From: Bimastos eiseni
Taxonomy: Eukaryota > Annelida > Clitellata > Crassiclitellata > Lumbricidae
Direction: 5' to 3'
Assembly: GCA_959347315.1 (NCBI GenBank)
Contig: OY365812.1
Span: 872,727-936,726 of the forward strand
Length of the DNA: 64,000 bases
A program made the position numbers and the translations under genes. Numbering within the stretch: the stretch's first letter is position 1; each line of letters starts with the position of its first letter. This document shows positions 23,701-33,367 of this stretch, one piece after another. The notes beneath the pieces are model-generated. The model saw nothing but the letters and a program-made list of their open reading frames with translations, was not told where the DNA came from and did not search any database.

Positions 23701-26700
23701 CATAAAGTTATACCCAGATGTTAAAAAATAGCCTCCTATGATAAATTCGTGTGTATATTTGAAATTGTTTGAGGCTTGATGGTCACACTGATAGTTTTCC
23801 GCGGAACAAAGTTTGGGAAACGCTGCTCTAGACAGTTGTACTGCTCCAATTGGAATTTATTCCAGACCAGTCAATAAATTGACAATTGTCGATTTATTGA
23901 CTGTTGTGAAATCTGCATTCTTATGTACAGTGAACATCACTTCTCTAGTCTATTCTATTTACAAATTTATAAAGCGCCTCTCACAGTACAACCTAGTCAG
24001 AGGCGCTCCCAGTGCGAAGGACCCCTAGAGAAGAGAAAAGTCTTCTCAATTGTTGTACAATAAAAGTGTTGAATTGTGTGAAAGAGAGATACAATATCTT
24101 GCAAGAATATTATCATTACCGTGTACGACGGTGTTCCGCAATATGTGTGCGCCATCTCCTTATTATCTAGGAACCTTCCAATTCCAAAGTCGGCTACAAA
24201 TATTGCACATAGTATCTCTCATAATTATACATTACAAACATGTGATGTACAAAAAGTTCGATATATCAATTTAGAAAATAGCCAACTGTGCACTCGAGAA
24301 TAATGCACATTTAAAAAACCGTTGGTGATCATAATTTAATGTAGAAACCTTTAACGCATAGAATGAGTCTTAATGACAGATATAATGCCGTCGAACAGCA
24401 GTTGCCATGTCAATGTTCAAAAATGCTCCAACTGTCCATCAGATAGTTTGTAAAGTTTTTCGTCTGAGTTGCTATGTAAAAGTTTAAAACTCACCGCATT
24501 ATTAGGCGATGAACAAACGTCGACTAAAATGTCTCAACTGTCTTTGCAAAGATATTGCAATTTCTGTTTGTCCAAGACAGCAATATTTAGTGCCTTCCGA
24601 AATACGTAGATTCTTTGTTAGAAATGGTACAAATTATTTATGAGTTAAACAAGGTTTCAAATATCACGTATAAAATGAGAATGTTGAAAAAAAATTTGCT
24701 GCTGCATCCTGAACCATTTGTTTGAAATCTTGAACTTAGATTATTACTGTGACGTAAAGTTACCGATTTTAAGAGTGATGTAGTGAGGACCAGGGTATTT
24801 AGGACCAGAGAAGCATAAGAGAATATTCTCTGGCTTCAAATCGCGATGAACGATGTGCTTGTCGTGTGCAACTTTCAATCCAGCAGCTACGAAGTCACAA
24901 AATAGACAATGTAACTGCATTTAATAAAGAGGTCGGCAGTTGTATTAGTCTAATGGTATAATCTGATTTCTGCAAACTAAGCAACAGGACGTTTGCTGAA
25001 ACCACAAAACGCGGAAGTGGTAGCATGGTAAGCGTTGCTGTTGCAGTCATTGTGGAGTTTTTTTTACCTTACTCAATTATTTCGCTTGACTGAATAATAG
25101 AGTTTGCAACTAAAATCAGCATCTTGCATATACGCATTTATGAGGCGGCTTATGAGTTCAAATCTCCGTCGAAGGGCGTGCGTTACTGCTAATAAAGCCT
25201 AATCCAGTAGAAAAGTATACGAACGCGTTCAATGGCGACCCTGACCCAACCTCCAATTATTTGCTAGTTACGTCCCTAGCATCAAATCTCAACAATTCTA
25301 AGTTAACATGCACCAGTAGACCAAATGCAAGGGTCTCACTTAATTAAGCGACGACAACAATAGCAATGCAGCGATATATTTGGTTCTGTTCGTTTATATA
25401 ATTATGACCGTTCTATCAATGGCCTTATTCAAATTATTAACAATGAACACTTACCGATCTGTCTTAGAAAAAGTCTGAGTGTACTTTCATCAAGTTTTCG
25501 TTTACCTTTAAAACGAGAACCAATTAGCATAGATCTGCATTAACATAACATTAATAACATCATTGTATATTGCACAATGAAGGGACCTACAATACAACTC
25601 TGCATTTACAACGCGCTTTATCACCACAAGTCGTGCTCGAAAGCGAGCACACGTCTCGACGACTCAATTGCAGTTGTAATGCAGAGCAATTATTGTGTGC
25701 GAAGGACTTGATCAAGATCCCTACACAGTAATTGACGCCTCGGACGAGGGCCAAACCCGGTCACTCAGCGCACACTGAACGTTACGGGCTGACCGCTCTA
25801 ACCGCTCGGCCACCATGCAACACAATGAATAAATGAATAAATAAGCCTTTCAGAGAAACCTTCTAATTTTTCGCTGTTTTGTTGCCAGAGCTTATAGACA
25901 TGTTTGCTATTTTACCATAGTTGTGAAATTGTGAGTCGATCTTTGTGATCGCGTTATGGAGGATCGTTGTTTTGTGATCGCTATCAATTATTATTAAGAT
26001 TTGCAGTTATTTGGATCAACTTTTTATATTATGCACTACTTCTGCATGAGTTCTAAAATGCAATTTGTTGAAAAACTTACTTATAAGGTACTCTGCCAAG
26101 TTTCCTCCACTACAAAGCTGCAGAAGACAAAGATAAATCTTTGAAACAGTAATATTTATAGTATGATTATTATAGTATTATTGAAGGAAAGCAAAATAGA
26201 TCATGACATAAATTTCGTCTTATCTGGATACCTTCGTGAAGCAGATGTTGCTATCAAGTGTATTCCAAGATTTACCAGGATCAAAAAAGAGCAAGTGCAA
26301 AAGAGCAGCCAATGATCATTATTGATTTGATCCGAACAAGCAATTAGATTGCAATGTTGTGGGGAGAACAATGAAAACATCAGCGGAGGATCAGTGTAGA
26401 GAAGAGCAAGAAGCTTAGGTCAGTTGCAGAGGCACATCATCTCTTAAGAAATGTGTTGGACGAAGATGTTTGAGGTGAGTCAGGTTCAAGTTTGAACGCC
26501 AATACGGATGAATCGATCTGCCCTTTTACTAGAATATTGGTAACAAAAGCTAACAGTTATCTTTGAGAAGGTTAACATAGTATAACATTGAGAAGTTCGT
26601 GAAAGGCACAGAAAGATAATAATATTCTTATGGACATGGATCCAAAAGTGACTCACCTCCATGACGAAGTAAACATAATTGCCTTGTTGCTAAATTATAA

Positions 26701-28823
26701 GACAAACAATTTTAATTCGAGCATAATATTTAGATTGATGTTAATGAATTATATGGATATTCATTATTCGTTAACATCCACCTAAATGACGCTCGAATTA
26801 ATATATATATATATATATATTAATTCGAGCTTCATTTATATATTTATAGTATATACGTATATATATACTTTATTTCGCAAAAAGACAGAACAGAGAAACT
26901 AAACGAAAACCAAACAGAAAACACAAAAACATAAAATAAATTCACAGAACAACTCAGACTGACGCTCCTCTGGAAGCGCAAGGCACCACAAACAAGATTA
27001 TTGTCTTCATTGACTAAATAACTGAACTCACGTTCATAACTGAATGTCAATGACAGAAAACTGAGTGCAGCATTTTCGTCAGTTAGAATGCCTTTAAAAG
27101 ATCCACGACAACTTTAATGGATGCAAAGTTGAAACTCATTAGACCTACAATAATTTCTCTTGCGGATTCCCAGGTTTGGAAACCAAGCATATTATTACAA
27201 GTAACCGTTACCTAACTCATTTGTCAATGAGGAGATCTCATTCCAAAGAACCATATCGTAAAACAAGGAAGCTATCTAATCTTGCCCCGACACACCAGCA
27301 GAGGTAGGAAAACAAACATTTTTTGTCGCGGGAAAATGACACTTTATGCTATTCAACTAGTTAGTCAACTATTAAATTGCTCTCCGTTAAAGAGGTGACA
27401 CCTGAGTGACTGCCTAAGAAAGCTTTTGTTACATAAGGCATATCATTGGCCTATTAGTCTCTATTAGGCATAGAGACTTTGCAACGAGTATTTTGAACTA
27501 TTCTAATATTTAACAACTCTGTTCTAGCAAAATAAGATCATGACAGATGAAAGGAAACACTCACTTAGCATTTTAATTTTTACATTGAATCAAATGATTG
27601 AAAGACCTCAACTTGTCATACGCACTAAATATTAGCAGATTAACCAGCGCTTACATCACATTGCAACAGAGTGACGATGTTCTTGTGTGGTGGCTCTGAT
27701 AGCCTCTAAAAAGAAATGTCATCAATTATTATTTTAATAGAGTTGACAACTTTTTGCTCATTAATCATTAACATTACAAAGATAATTATTCCCACCGTTG
27801 GATGATAGTATCAGTGAGCACATTTCAAATAGAGTGAATCAGCATAAAATTCTCAGAATAGACTACGACAATTCCTAGACAACCAGCCATTATGCGAATG
27901 TCAGGCCAATTAAACAGCACTTTCTGTGGAATCTATGGACCTTCGTGGCACAATGATTCAAAAATCTTCATATATTCTTAAGTAGAATTTAAAACTAATA
28001 ACGGCACCTTCAGAATGTCAGTTTCTCTGTTTATCAGTTCAGGAGAAGATTTCAGTATGTGGCTTTTTACATCAACCTCCTTGATCGCAACGACCTTCTT
28101 TAATTTCTAATATAACATACATAAAGACATTTTAGCATGGAATTGTCTTTGATAAGAAACTAGTTGAACATTTATGATATCGAATATCATATCGGATCTA
28201 TTGACTCCTCTAGCTTGATATCGTAAAGAACTTAGTGTAAATGTAGCAGTTCAATTGAAACCGTTTTAACACATATTAAATCATATCCAGTTGAAGAAAT
28301 CCGGTTCACCGAAGGGCAGAATAGTTCAGGTAAATCAGAAATGCCAAACAGGCACGTCCATGTGACCCATGTTGGCTCTATACGAGCCATAGGTAGGAAA
28401 AAAGGAACACGGGTTTTATAATGAATCCCATGTTAAAATATTTGTAGGGCGAGGTCATCGTGGGTAAGTTAGTTAAAACCAACGAATCTGACGTTAAGAC
28501 TTTAAAATTGAAACAGACAGTACTGGGAACTGCATGGCTCACCCTAGCGGCAATACATAATTATTACAAAGATTTGCTAAATGGGATTTATCAATCCATT
28601 CGCCCTTCCAAGTCCATTATTAACCGACTGGAACGTATCTTCAGCTCTGACTTATTCACACACTAAATGTTTCATTATAATTGTGATCCTACATAGCCCA
28701 TTTTCTACTCTGTGACAGAGTGATGTGACGAACCGTTTTGCTCTGTCCTTTGTAGACTTTTCCGAAGGCACCCTCTCCTACAGTATCCTGCTGATCAAAT
28801 TCGTAATCTCCAACGACCTTCAT
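17737..28823 (-). CDS. ULK-like kinase with tandem CARD domains (15 exons seen)
   Basis: Fifteen minus-strand exons join in frame through GT-AG introns with matching phases: 28734-28823, 28008-28106, 27655-27705, 26657-26689, 26081-26117, 25455-25505, 24764-24886, 24120-24193, 23013-23140, 22417-22499, 21971-22003, 20899-21255, 19694-19969, 19237-19542 and 17737-17813. They total 1,818 nt (606 codons), and a terminal exon is still missing. Exons 1-11 encode a complete protein kinase domain, exon 12 an unrecognised domain, exons 13 and 14 one CARD-like domain each, and exon 15 an acidic tail ([14 protein letters not shown]). The kinase part is most like ULK1/2. The whole resembles RIPK2-type kinase-CARD adaptors in layout but not in kinase family. 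The likely role is CARD-mediated signalling in the cytoplasm (inference). Exon 10 has a weak GTTTTT donor. Exons 1-7 lie inside the 9.1-kb tandem repeat; exons 8-15 are single-copy in this window. Confidence 0.8.
18249..18730. mobile_element. Candidate element with GGTGGGGCAAAAC inverted ends
   Basis: GGTGGGGCAAAACGC at the left and the reverse complement GTGTTTTGCCCCACC at the right face each other across about 480 bp of intron. Further GGGGCAAAATGGGGCA motifs lie inside. No transposase frame is present and no clear target duplication was seen. Confidence 0.4.
18737..18797 (-). pseudogene. Relic of a second exon-12 3' end
   Basis: About 60 bp match the last part of exon 12 at roughly 80% identity, including the GTGAGT donor. 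A TGA and other changes break the frame. It lies in the intron after CARD 2, so an extra copy of the exon-12 module once existed downstream of the CARDs. Confidence 0.55.
19237..19542 (-). other. Exon 14: CARD-like domain 2
   Basis: This is a phase-1 exon (TGCAG|AA) that codes [20 protein letters not shown], then [37 protein letters not shown] and [11 protein letters not shown], leaving by G|GTAAAC. LVDFL, LLDDL, QRDFV, LLEIL and HVADVL fall at CARD helix positions. It differs strongly from CARD 1, so the pair is not a recent exon duplication. Confidence 0.72.
19694..19969 (-). other. Exon 13: CARD-like domain 1
   Basis: The exon begins TATAG|GC in phase 1 and codes [20 protein letters not shown], then [37 protein letters not shown] and [10 protein letters not shown], ending at G|GTAAAC. 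The spacing of leucines and the HKDLI, LLDELL, LT.TEV, FL.AL and HLA positions follow the six-helix CARD pattern. CARDs mediate homotypic assembly in apoptosis and innate immune signalling. The ATG inside the exon is not taken as a start, because the acceptor and phase continue from exon 12. Confidence 0.72.
19970..20898. other. Intron 12 of the kinase-CARD gene
   Basis: Contains a GC-richer stretch (about 20630-20830) with open frames on both strands that match nothing I recognise. It may be old transposon sequence. Confidence 0.4.
20899..21255 (-). other. Exon 12: unrecognised 118-residue alpha/beta domain
   Basis: The exon enters in phase 1 (A|TG completing a Met after the kinase HPFLDA end) and leaves in phase 1 by GTGAGT. 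It encodes 118 codons starting [20 protein letters not shown]. The apparent order is strand, helix, strand pair ([17 protein letters not shown]), helix ([14 protein letters not shown]), strand (ITVRTKF). That pattern suggests a compact two-layer alpha/beta fold. I do not recognise a family. A decayed copy of its last 60 bp, with the splice donor, lies at 18737-18797. Confidence 0.65.
22640..22773. mobile_element. Right end of a hAT-like MITE
   Basis: The segment ends GTTTGGGAAACGCTG, identical to the right end of the bounded element at 23521-23825, and is preceded by a GGAACCCCAGGGTTCCGCGG palindrome. The left end was not found. A third, more diverged right end lies near 56430-56505. Confidence 0.55.
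23521..23825. mobile_element. hAT-like MITE in intron 8
   Basis: The left end CAGGGTTTGG and right end AAACGCTG form short inverted termini, with GGAACC-rich subterminal sequence. Flanking octamers CTCTAGGC (23513-23520) and CTCTAGAC (23826-23833) agree at 7 of 8 positions, as expected for an aged hAT target duplication. It lies between kinase exons 8 and 9. Confidence 0.65.
25585..25826 (-). repeat. tRNA-derived SINE in intron 5
   Basis: On the minus strand the head GGTGGCCGAGCGGTTAGAGC matches a tRNA (Leu/Ser-like) box A, and GGTTTGGCCC stands at box B. A conserved body contains a GTGCTCG/CGAGCAC hairpin and ends TAAAGCGCGTTGTAAATGC. The identical copies in units 2 and 3 lie at 34701-34942 and 43817-44058. 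A diverged sister lies at 32770-33020. Confidence 0.7.
26712..26801. mobile_element. Palindromic MITE-like inverted repeat
   Basis: The arms begin TTAATTCGAGC and read through ATTTAG, TTGATGTTAA and GAAT before meeting in the middle. The arms are about 80% identical. An (AT)n tract and another AATTCGAGC block follow. Copies recur at 35828-35917 and 44944-45033 with the tandem units. Confidence 0.6.
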
Positions 28824-29140
28824 CTTGTAAACTATATTTGTAGTCTCTCTGGTCAGTGTATGTAGTCTATAGGTTCGATAAGAAAATCTTTGTCTTGCTC
28901 ATCAAATCCAAAAATCAAACCCTGTTTCTCATACACAAGAAATTAACGCCATGGAGCATCATTAACGCTCTATTCTGATAATGACTATAAATGGTCATAT
29001 GGTCATAATGTATGATATGATAAATGTGATAAAAATTCATTCCATTCTATCCTAGACTATTGAGTTATCTAATTGATTATTGCTAAATCATAAATATGCT
29101 TATTAATGGCGTTGGGCCTACATTTACCTAGGTAGTTATT

Positions 29141-30610
29141 AGAGGTCTGCGGGTAGAGATTTTGGATAGTCGACCCGTAATCACAACACAGGGCCGTTGC
29201 CCTTACATGTCCAGTACTCAATATTGCTGCCAGACCCGACCCATGCCAGCGAATAGACCCGTACCCACGACGTCATTAGCTTGCCTTTTCACAGTCTTGT
29301 CACCTAAAAGGCTAAAATGAACTACTTACTAAGCACATACATACTAAGCACTACTGCCGTAGCAGTAGCAGCAGCAGCACCAACAGCAGCAGCACCAACA
29401 GCAGCAGCACCAACAGTAGCAGTGGCGGCAGACGTGATCAGAGTCGGCGATCTTGCTTGAGAGGTGGGGGACATCCAAAGAGATGTGTAAGAAATGTGGG
29501 GGACAAACTTATAACGTGTCCCATATATGTAAAAGGTGGGGTACTTGTCCCCTGGAGCCCCCCAGGATCGCCGCCTCTGCACCTAACAGAAGCGGTGATG
29601 GCAGAAGCAGAAGGAGAAGGAAAAGAAGAAAAGGAAGAAGAGGAGGACGGAAGGAGGAGGAGGGAAAGAGAAGGAGGGGTAGCACAAGGGTAAGGTCAAC
29701 AGAAAAAGCATGAGAAAGAAAAGGACATACGAAGAAGATGAAAAGACTAGGATGAGAAAGGGAAGGTAGAGGAAGCGAAGTATTAAGAGTGGATGAAGAG
29801 GAAGATGAGGAAGGAGAAGGAGACAGCGCAGGGCAAAAGAACCCAGGAGCAGATGCAGAAGCAGGAGAAGGAAGAGGACAGAAGCAGGACGAAGATGGGA
29901 TTAGGAGGACATAAATAAGGAGAGGAAGAGGAGGAGCAATAGGGAAGAAGGGCATACGTAGAGAAGAGAGCAGGAGGATGAAGGTGAAGAGGAGAATGAA
30001 GATTAAGTCGAAATGGAGAATGAAAAAAGGTGGAGTGAGAAGTAGAAAAAGAGCAGGAGGTGAAAGTGGTGAAGGAGAGTATAGGTAGAGGAGGATCAGA
30101 AGGAGAAGCAGAAGGAGGATGAGGAGGACAATAAAGAAAATAACGGCGATTAACATAATACAAAGAGGAGGGCAGCATTATGTGCAGGCATTGTGGTGCA
30201 TGAATCTGGTTGTGCCAGTTTGTCAATATTAACTAAGTCTTTCATGATGCAGGATTCACCCATTAATCCAAAACATGGCCAGGGGTCACGTTTGCAAAAT
30301 GGTGTTGTGGGAGTTTCGCACTTCCAATTAGTCAGTGGGTCCCGAGACAGGAAAAATCACCGAGGTGCTTTTCCACCATGATGCCACGAATGACGTAATC
30401 GCAATATCAAATATGGCCACCGTCGGCCATATAAAATGTTACGGTGACACACACTTTTGCCCCAAAACTTGACGTTGACACGGGTAAAACCGGGCATACA
30501 TGTACCTATGATTACTCTAACCGTACCTGACCCAACCCGTATAATATATGAGCCCGTACTCTACCCGTACCCGCGTGTACGGGTCGGGTACGGTTAATCC
30601 GCAGACCCCT
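29141..30610. mobile_element. hAT-like non-autonomous element with GA-rich core
   Basis: It is bounded by AGAGGTCTGCGG and the reverse complement of AGGGGTCTGCGG, with GGGTAC/GTACCC-rich subterminal sequence. The aligned upstream flank of the older paralogue near 54355-54385 lacks it, giving an empty-site comparison. The core (about 29580-30160) is almost pure purine on the plus strand, producing spurious Leu/Ser/Pro-rich minus frames. A second copy is at 38257-39726 in unit 2. Target duplications are not clean. Confidence 0.6.
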
Positions 30611-31119
30611 ATAGTAGTTTTAATCTAAATACAATTTATGCATTGCTATTTTAAAACATGAATAGGCCTATCATAATAGTTACTTGTACTATTGAATTTG
30701 TGGCTATAATAATTAATGTTAATATCAACGTTGTCGCTGTCTTTGTTATTGCTGTAAAAGTCAATATTTCATAATCGGTGCCACAAGCCATGTGCAACTA
30801 ACTTTTTCCTAACCATCATTTAACCATTTTTCCATTGACTTACACGCGTCCTGGATACCCGTACAGCAGTCCCGTTATATTGTTAAATCTCCTTCAAGGG
30901 CATTTTGTGGCCTTGTATTTAGTATGCATCATGTTACAATGCATCAGTCTTGCCTAACGGAATACTAACATTACGATAATTGATTCAGAGCATTTCAATC
31001 GTTTTGAATATTCATATGCACTGGTCTTAAAATAAAAAAGAAAGAAAGTAATTGTTCAACGTCATCTGACACATGACCATAATCGTTCTTCCTCCTTTTG
31101 AACTTCAAAAAGGAGGAGG

Positions 31120-31123
<4 letters not shown>

Positions 31124-31179
<56 letters not shown>
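31124..31179. repeat. (TA)n microsatellite
   Basis: About 28 uninterrupted TA units, with an identical tract at 40240-40295 in unit 2. Identical length in both copies is notable because long TA tracts mutate quickly. Confidence 0.9.
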
Positions 31180-31181
<2 letters not shown>

Positions 31182-32003
31182 TTAGGCCTACTTCCGATTA
31201 CTTTGCTCAGAGCTTCGGTGACAGATGAACGTTGAATATTGATCCTCTTGAACAAACTGATCATATAAATACTGCATAGCATAGCGAGTTGCCTGATGTA
31301 TAATTAGTGTGCTAGTCTATAGTTCATAGGTCAGATGTGTTTTCAAAATGAAGAATGAATCCAATATCTGTAACTACAATCTGAAAAACGGATACCCTAA
31401 GTATAAATATTTTATATTCAAAATCTTAATCTTTGAAAATTCGATGATTTCATCATGATTTTGACCAAATGACCTACCCTACTGTCGGGTAGACAGTGGA
31501 TTTTCTCTTCCTCTTCATTACGACAATCACAGTAACTTAATGTATTAATAAATCGTATTCTATTTCAAAATATCTTGCTCTGTGTTTCTACGTCGTGGAA
31601 ATCATTAGGGTAATTTCACGGATCTCGGCATCATTTTTACTTTCGATTTTAAATTCTTATTCGGAGACTTGCTATGATCAAATAAATCTTAGCACAACAT
31701 TTCTAAGATATTCTGAAAACAAATGTGTATAATTTATGGTTCGCAAACATCGCCAGACTTGAATTTATTCGTAATGTGTTTTAAAGTTTCTTTAATAAAG
31801 TAAAGGAACATCATTAGGGCCTAGAGGTTGCGAAAGTGACTGTAGTCTACATATGTAGCTCTAGTACTGCTCCTCTGACTACCATTGTGCGTCAATTTGT
31901 CATACGTATTGGTATTAATAATTAGTCGCACATCACATTCGATTTGTGAGTGATATCCCCAGTAATTATAATTGCACTGGGTTCCACGGAGCATGTGATA
32001 AAC

Positions 32004-32182
32004 TACAAGTTGGACAACCTAGATGACATACTCAGCCCCTATACATCTAAAAGCGCCTCTCACAGCGTATTAACCATGACAAGGTGTTTTGCGTAGTCCT
32101 TTAGATGGCTAATACTAGGCCGTGTAAAGCGCTTTAAGATGTATAGGTGCTGAGTATGTCACCTAGGTTGGCAAACTTGTAA
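32004..32182. mobile_element. MITE-like element with long inverted arms
   Basis: The left arm (CAACCTAGATGACATACTCA, then TATACATCTAAAAGCGC) and the right arm are inverted, about 55 bp each, at roughly 85% identity. A partial direct duplication of the core (GGTGTTTTGCGTAGTCCTTT then GATGGCTAAT) follows at about 32270-32340. Repeated at 41120-41298 in unit 2. Confidence 0.55.
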
Positions 32183-32681
32183 TATGTTCCATGCTTTGAT
32201 AACCAATGCAAATATATGGGCACTTTGAAGTGCCATCACAGCGGCATTAATGCTTGAAATGTTCCAGAACCTGGTGTTTTGCGTAGTCCTTTTGATGGCT
32301 AATGAGCTGTGTGAAGCGCTTTAAGATGTATTGGGTCTGAATACCTTTTCTTTTCCTGCATTCCTATCAAATCGTTTGTATGTGAAGCATGCGCGTAATT
32401 GGGGATATCACTCGCAATTTGAATGTGATGAGCGAATATGAATATGCATATGGTGATAATTTGACGCACTGTGACTAACACTACATTTTCGAAACAGTTA
32501 AAAACATTAATTCCTGCTAAAATTCACTTAAGAGTACTCAACAAAACAAATTAGTCAACCATTAGGACTGAATGCAAAAGAGAGAACGGTTGACTTGACT
32601 AACCCTGTTTGAACGTTTCTTCTTCTCAGCAGTTTCTCATGTGATAGGACGTCGATTAAATGAGTCCAATAATGTGAAAAT

Positions 32682-32739
32682 GAAAGCGTGTCCCAGATAG
32701 TTATAATACAATTATCATAATTATCTGGGACACGCTTTC
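32682..32739. repeat. Hairpin with 18-bp perfect arms
   Basis: GAAAGCGTGTCCCAGATA at 32682-32699 is the exact reverse complement of 32722-32739, across an AT-rich loop that is itself partly palindromic. Repeated at 41798-41855. Confidence 0.8.
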
Positions 32740-32769
32740 GTTATTATCTGATTGACCTCGTTTCTCTGG

Positions 32770-33020
32770 TAGGCGTTCATTGGTTGTGTGGCCAATCGGT
32801 TATACAGCGGTCAGTCCGTAACGTTAAGTGTGCGCTGAGTGAGCGGATTCGACCCTCATCTGGAGCGTCACTGTGTAGGGACCTTCAGCAAGTCCTTCGC
32901 GCAGATTTGCTATGCAGTACAAGTTACTGCAGTTGCGTCGTCGAGACGTGTGCTCCCTTTCGAGCACGACGTGTCGTAATAAAGCGCGTTATAAATGCCG
33001 AATTGTATTGTGGATTATAC
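32770..33020 (+). repeat. tRNA-derived SINE, forward copy
   Basis: Head TGGCCAATCGGTTATACAGC (box A-like) and GGATTCGACCC (good box B), then the same body as the minus-strand copy: TCGTCGAGACGTGTGCTC, CGAGCACGACGTG and TAAAGCGCGTTATAAATGC. It sits near the upstream end of the tandem unit. Its unit 2 copy is at 41886-42136. Confidence 0.7.
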
Positions 33021-33367
33021 TGTATGGTTGTTTTTATTTCTCCTCGGCTTCTTCTTTATGCGTCAGTTGATAAGTAAGTATGCGTTTATTTATGTAAATA
33101 TCAGAATAACTGTGGCGCCGTTTTTGTAAATCACAGAGGGTGCTTCAGCACGGTTGGCTACCATAAGCATCATCTAGCAGATGCGTTTTATGTCAGGCAG
33201 AAACATTTTATGAAATGTTAAATAATTTGGTCATCGTATTTCTAGTGACTGGTTTTCCAAAGAGACCCACATAGATTTGGAGGGCCTTGCTCTCGACCTC
33301 GGGCAAAAAAAGTGGAACCACGAACCAGAGATGGGAAGTAAAACGCTGTCAGGTCATCTGGAGTACG

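Larger units (their letters stand above)
21971..28823 (-). other. Kinase domain of the kinase-CARD gene (exons 1-11)
   Basis: About 267 residues hold every active-site element in order. P-loop [11 protein letters not shown] is in exon 1 (about residues 16-26). VAIK is in exon 2, with the catalytic lysine at about residue 39 and a C-helix glutamate in [17 protein letters not shown] is in exon 3. The YVYFVME hinge approach is in exon 4, with [11 protein letters not shown] in exon 5. [10 protein letters not shown] is in exon 6, and [14 protein letters not shown] is in exon 7. ADFGIGRFL with CGTPSYTAPE spans exons 8-9. [17 protein letters not shown] is in exon 9, and HPFLDA closes the domain in exon 11. 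[12 protein letters not shown] and the activation-loop pattern match ULK kinases, whose best known members start autophagy. An active kinase is predicted. Confidence 0.85.
24252..33367. repeat. 9,116-bp tandem repeat, unit 1
   Basis: Coordinates shifted by 9,116 give the same sequence in unit 2, across introns, microsatellites and mobile elements. The unit begins just below kinase exon 7, in the intron before exon 8, and ends upstream of exon 1. It contains exons 1-7, two SINE copies, a GA-rich hAT-like element and several inverted repeats. One difference from unit 2 was seen: A against G in TTGCT.GTTACG near 25261. The A/G at the left join near 24252 is the other. Confidence 0.95.

Noticed and set aside
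25740..25820. A possible functional tRNA gene
   Set aside because: Boxes A and B are tRNA-like but the acceptor stem does not close and box B is degraded; the context is a SINE.
28460..28666. 68-codon forward frame inside the kinase gene's first intron
   Set aside because: No domain, no splice logic, and it lies antisense within an intron between well-supported exons.
29509..30226. Leu/Ser/Pro-rich minus-strand open frames, also at 38625-39342
   Set aside because: They come from the purine-rich core of a mobile element; composition bias removes stops, and no domain or splice context is present.
30995..31282. Open frame with an Ile-Tyr repeat, also at 40111-40398
   Set aside because: It is the translation of a (TA)n microsatellite.
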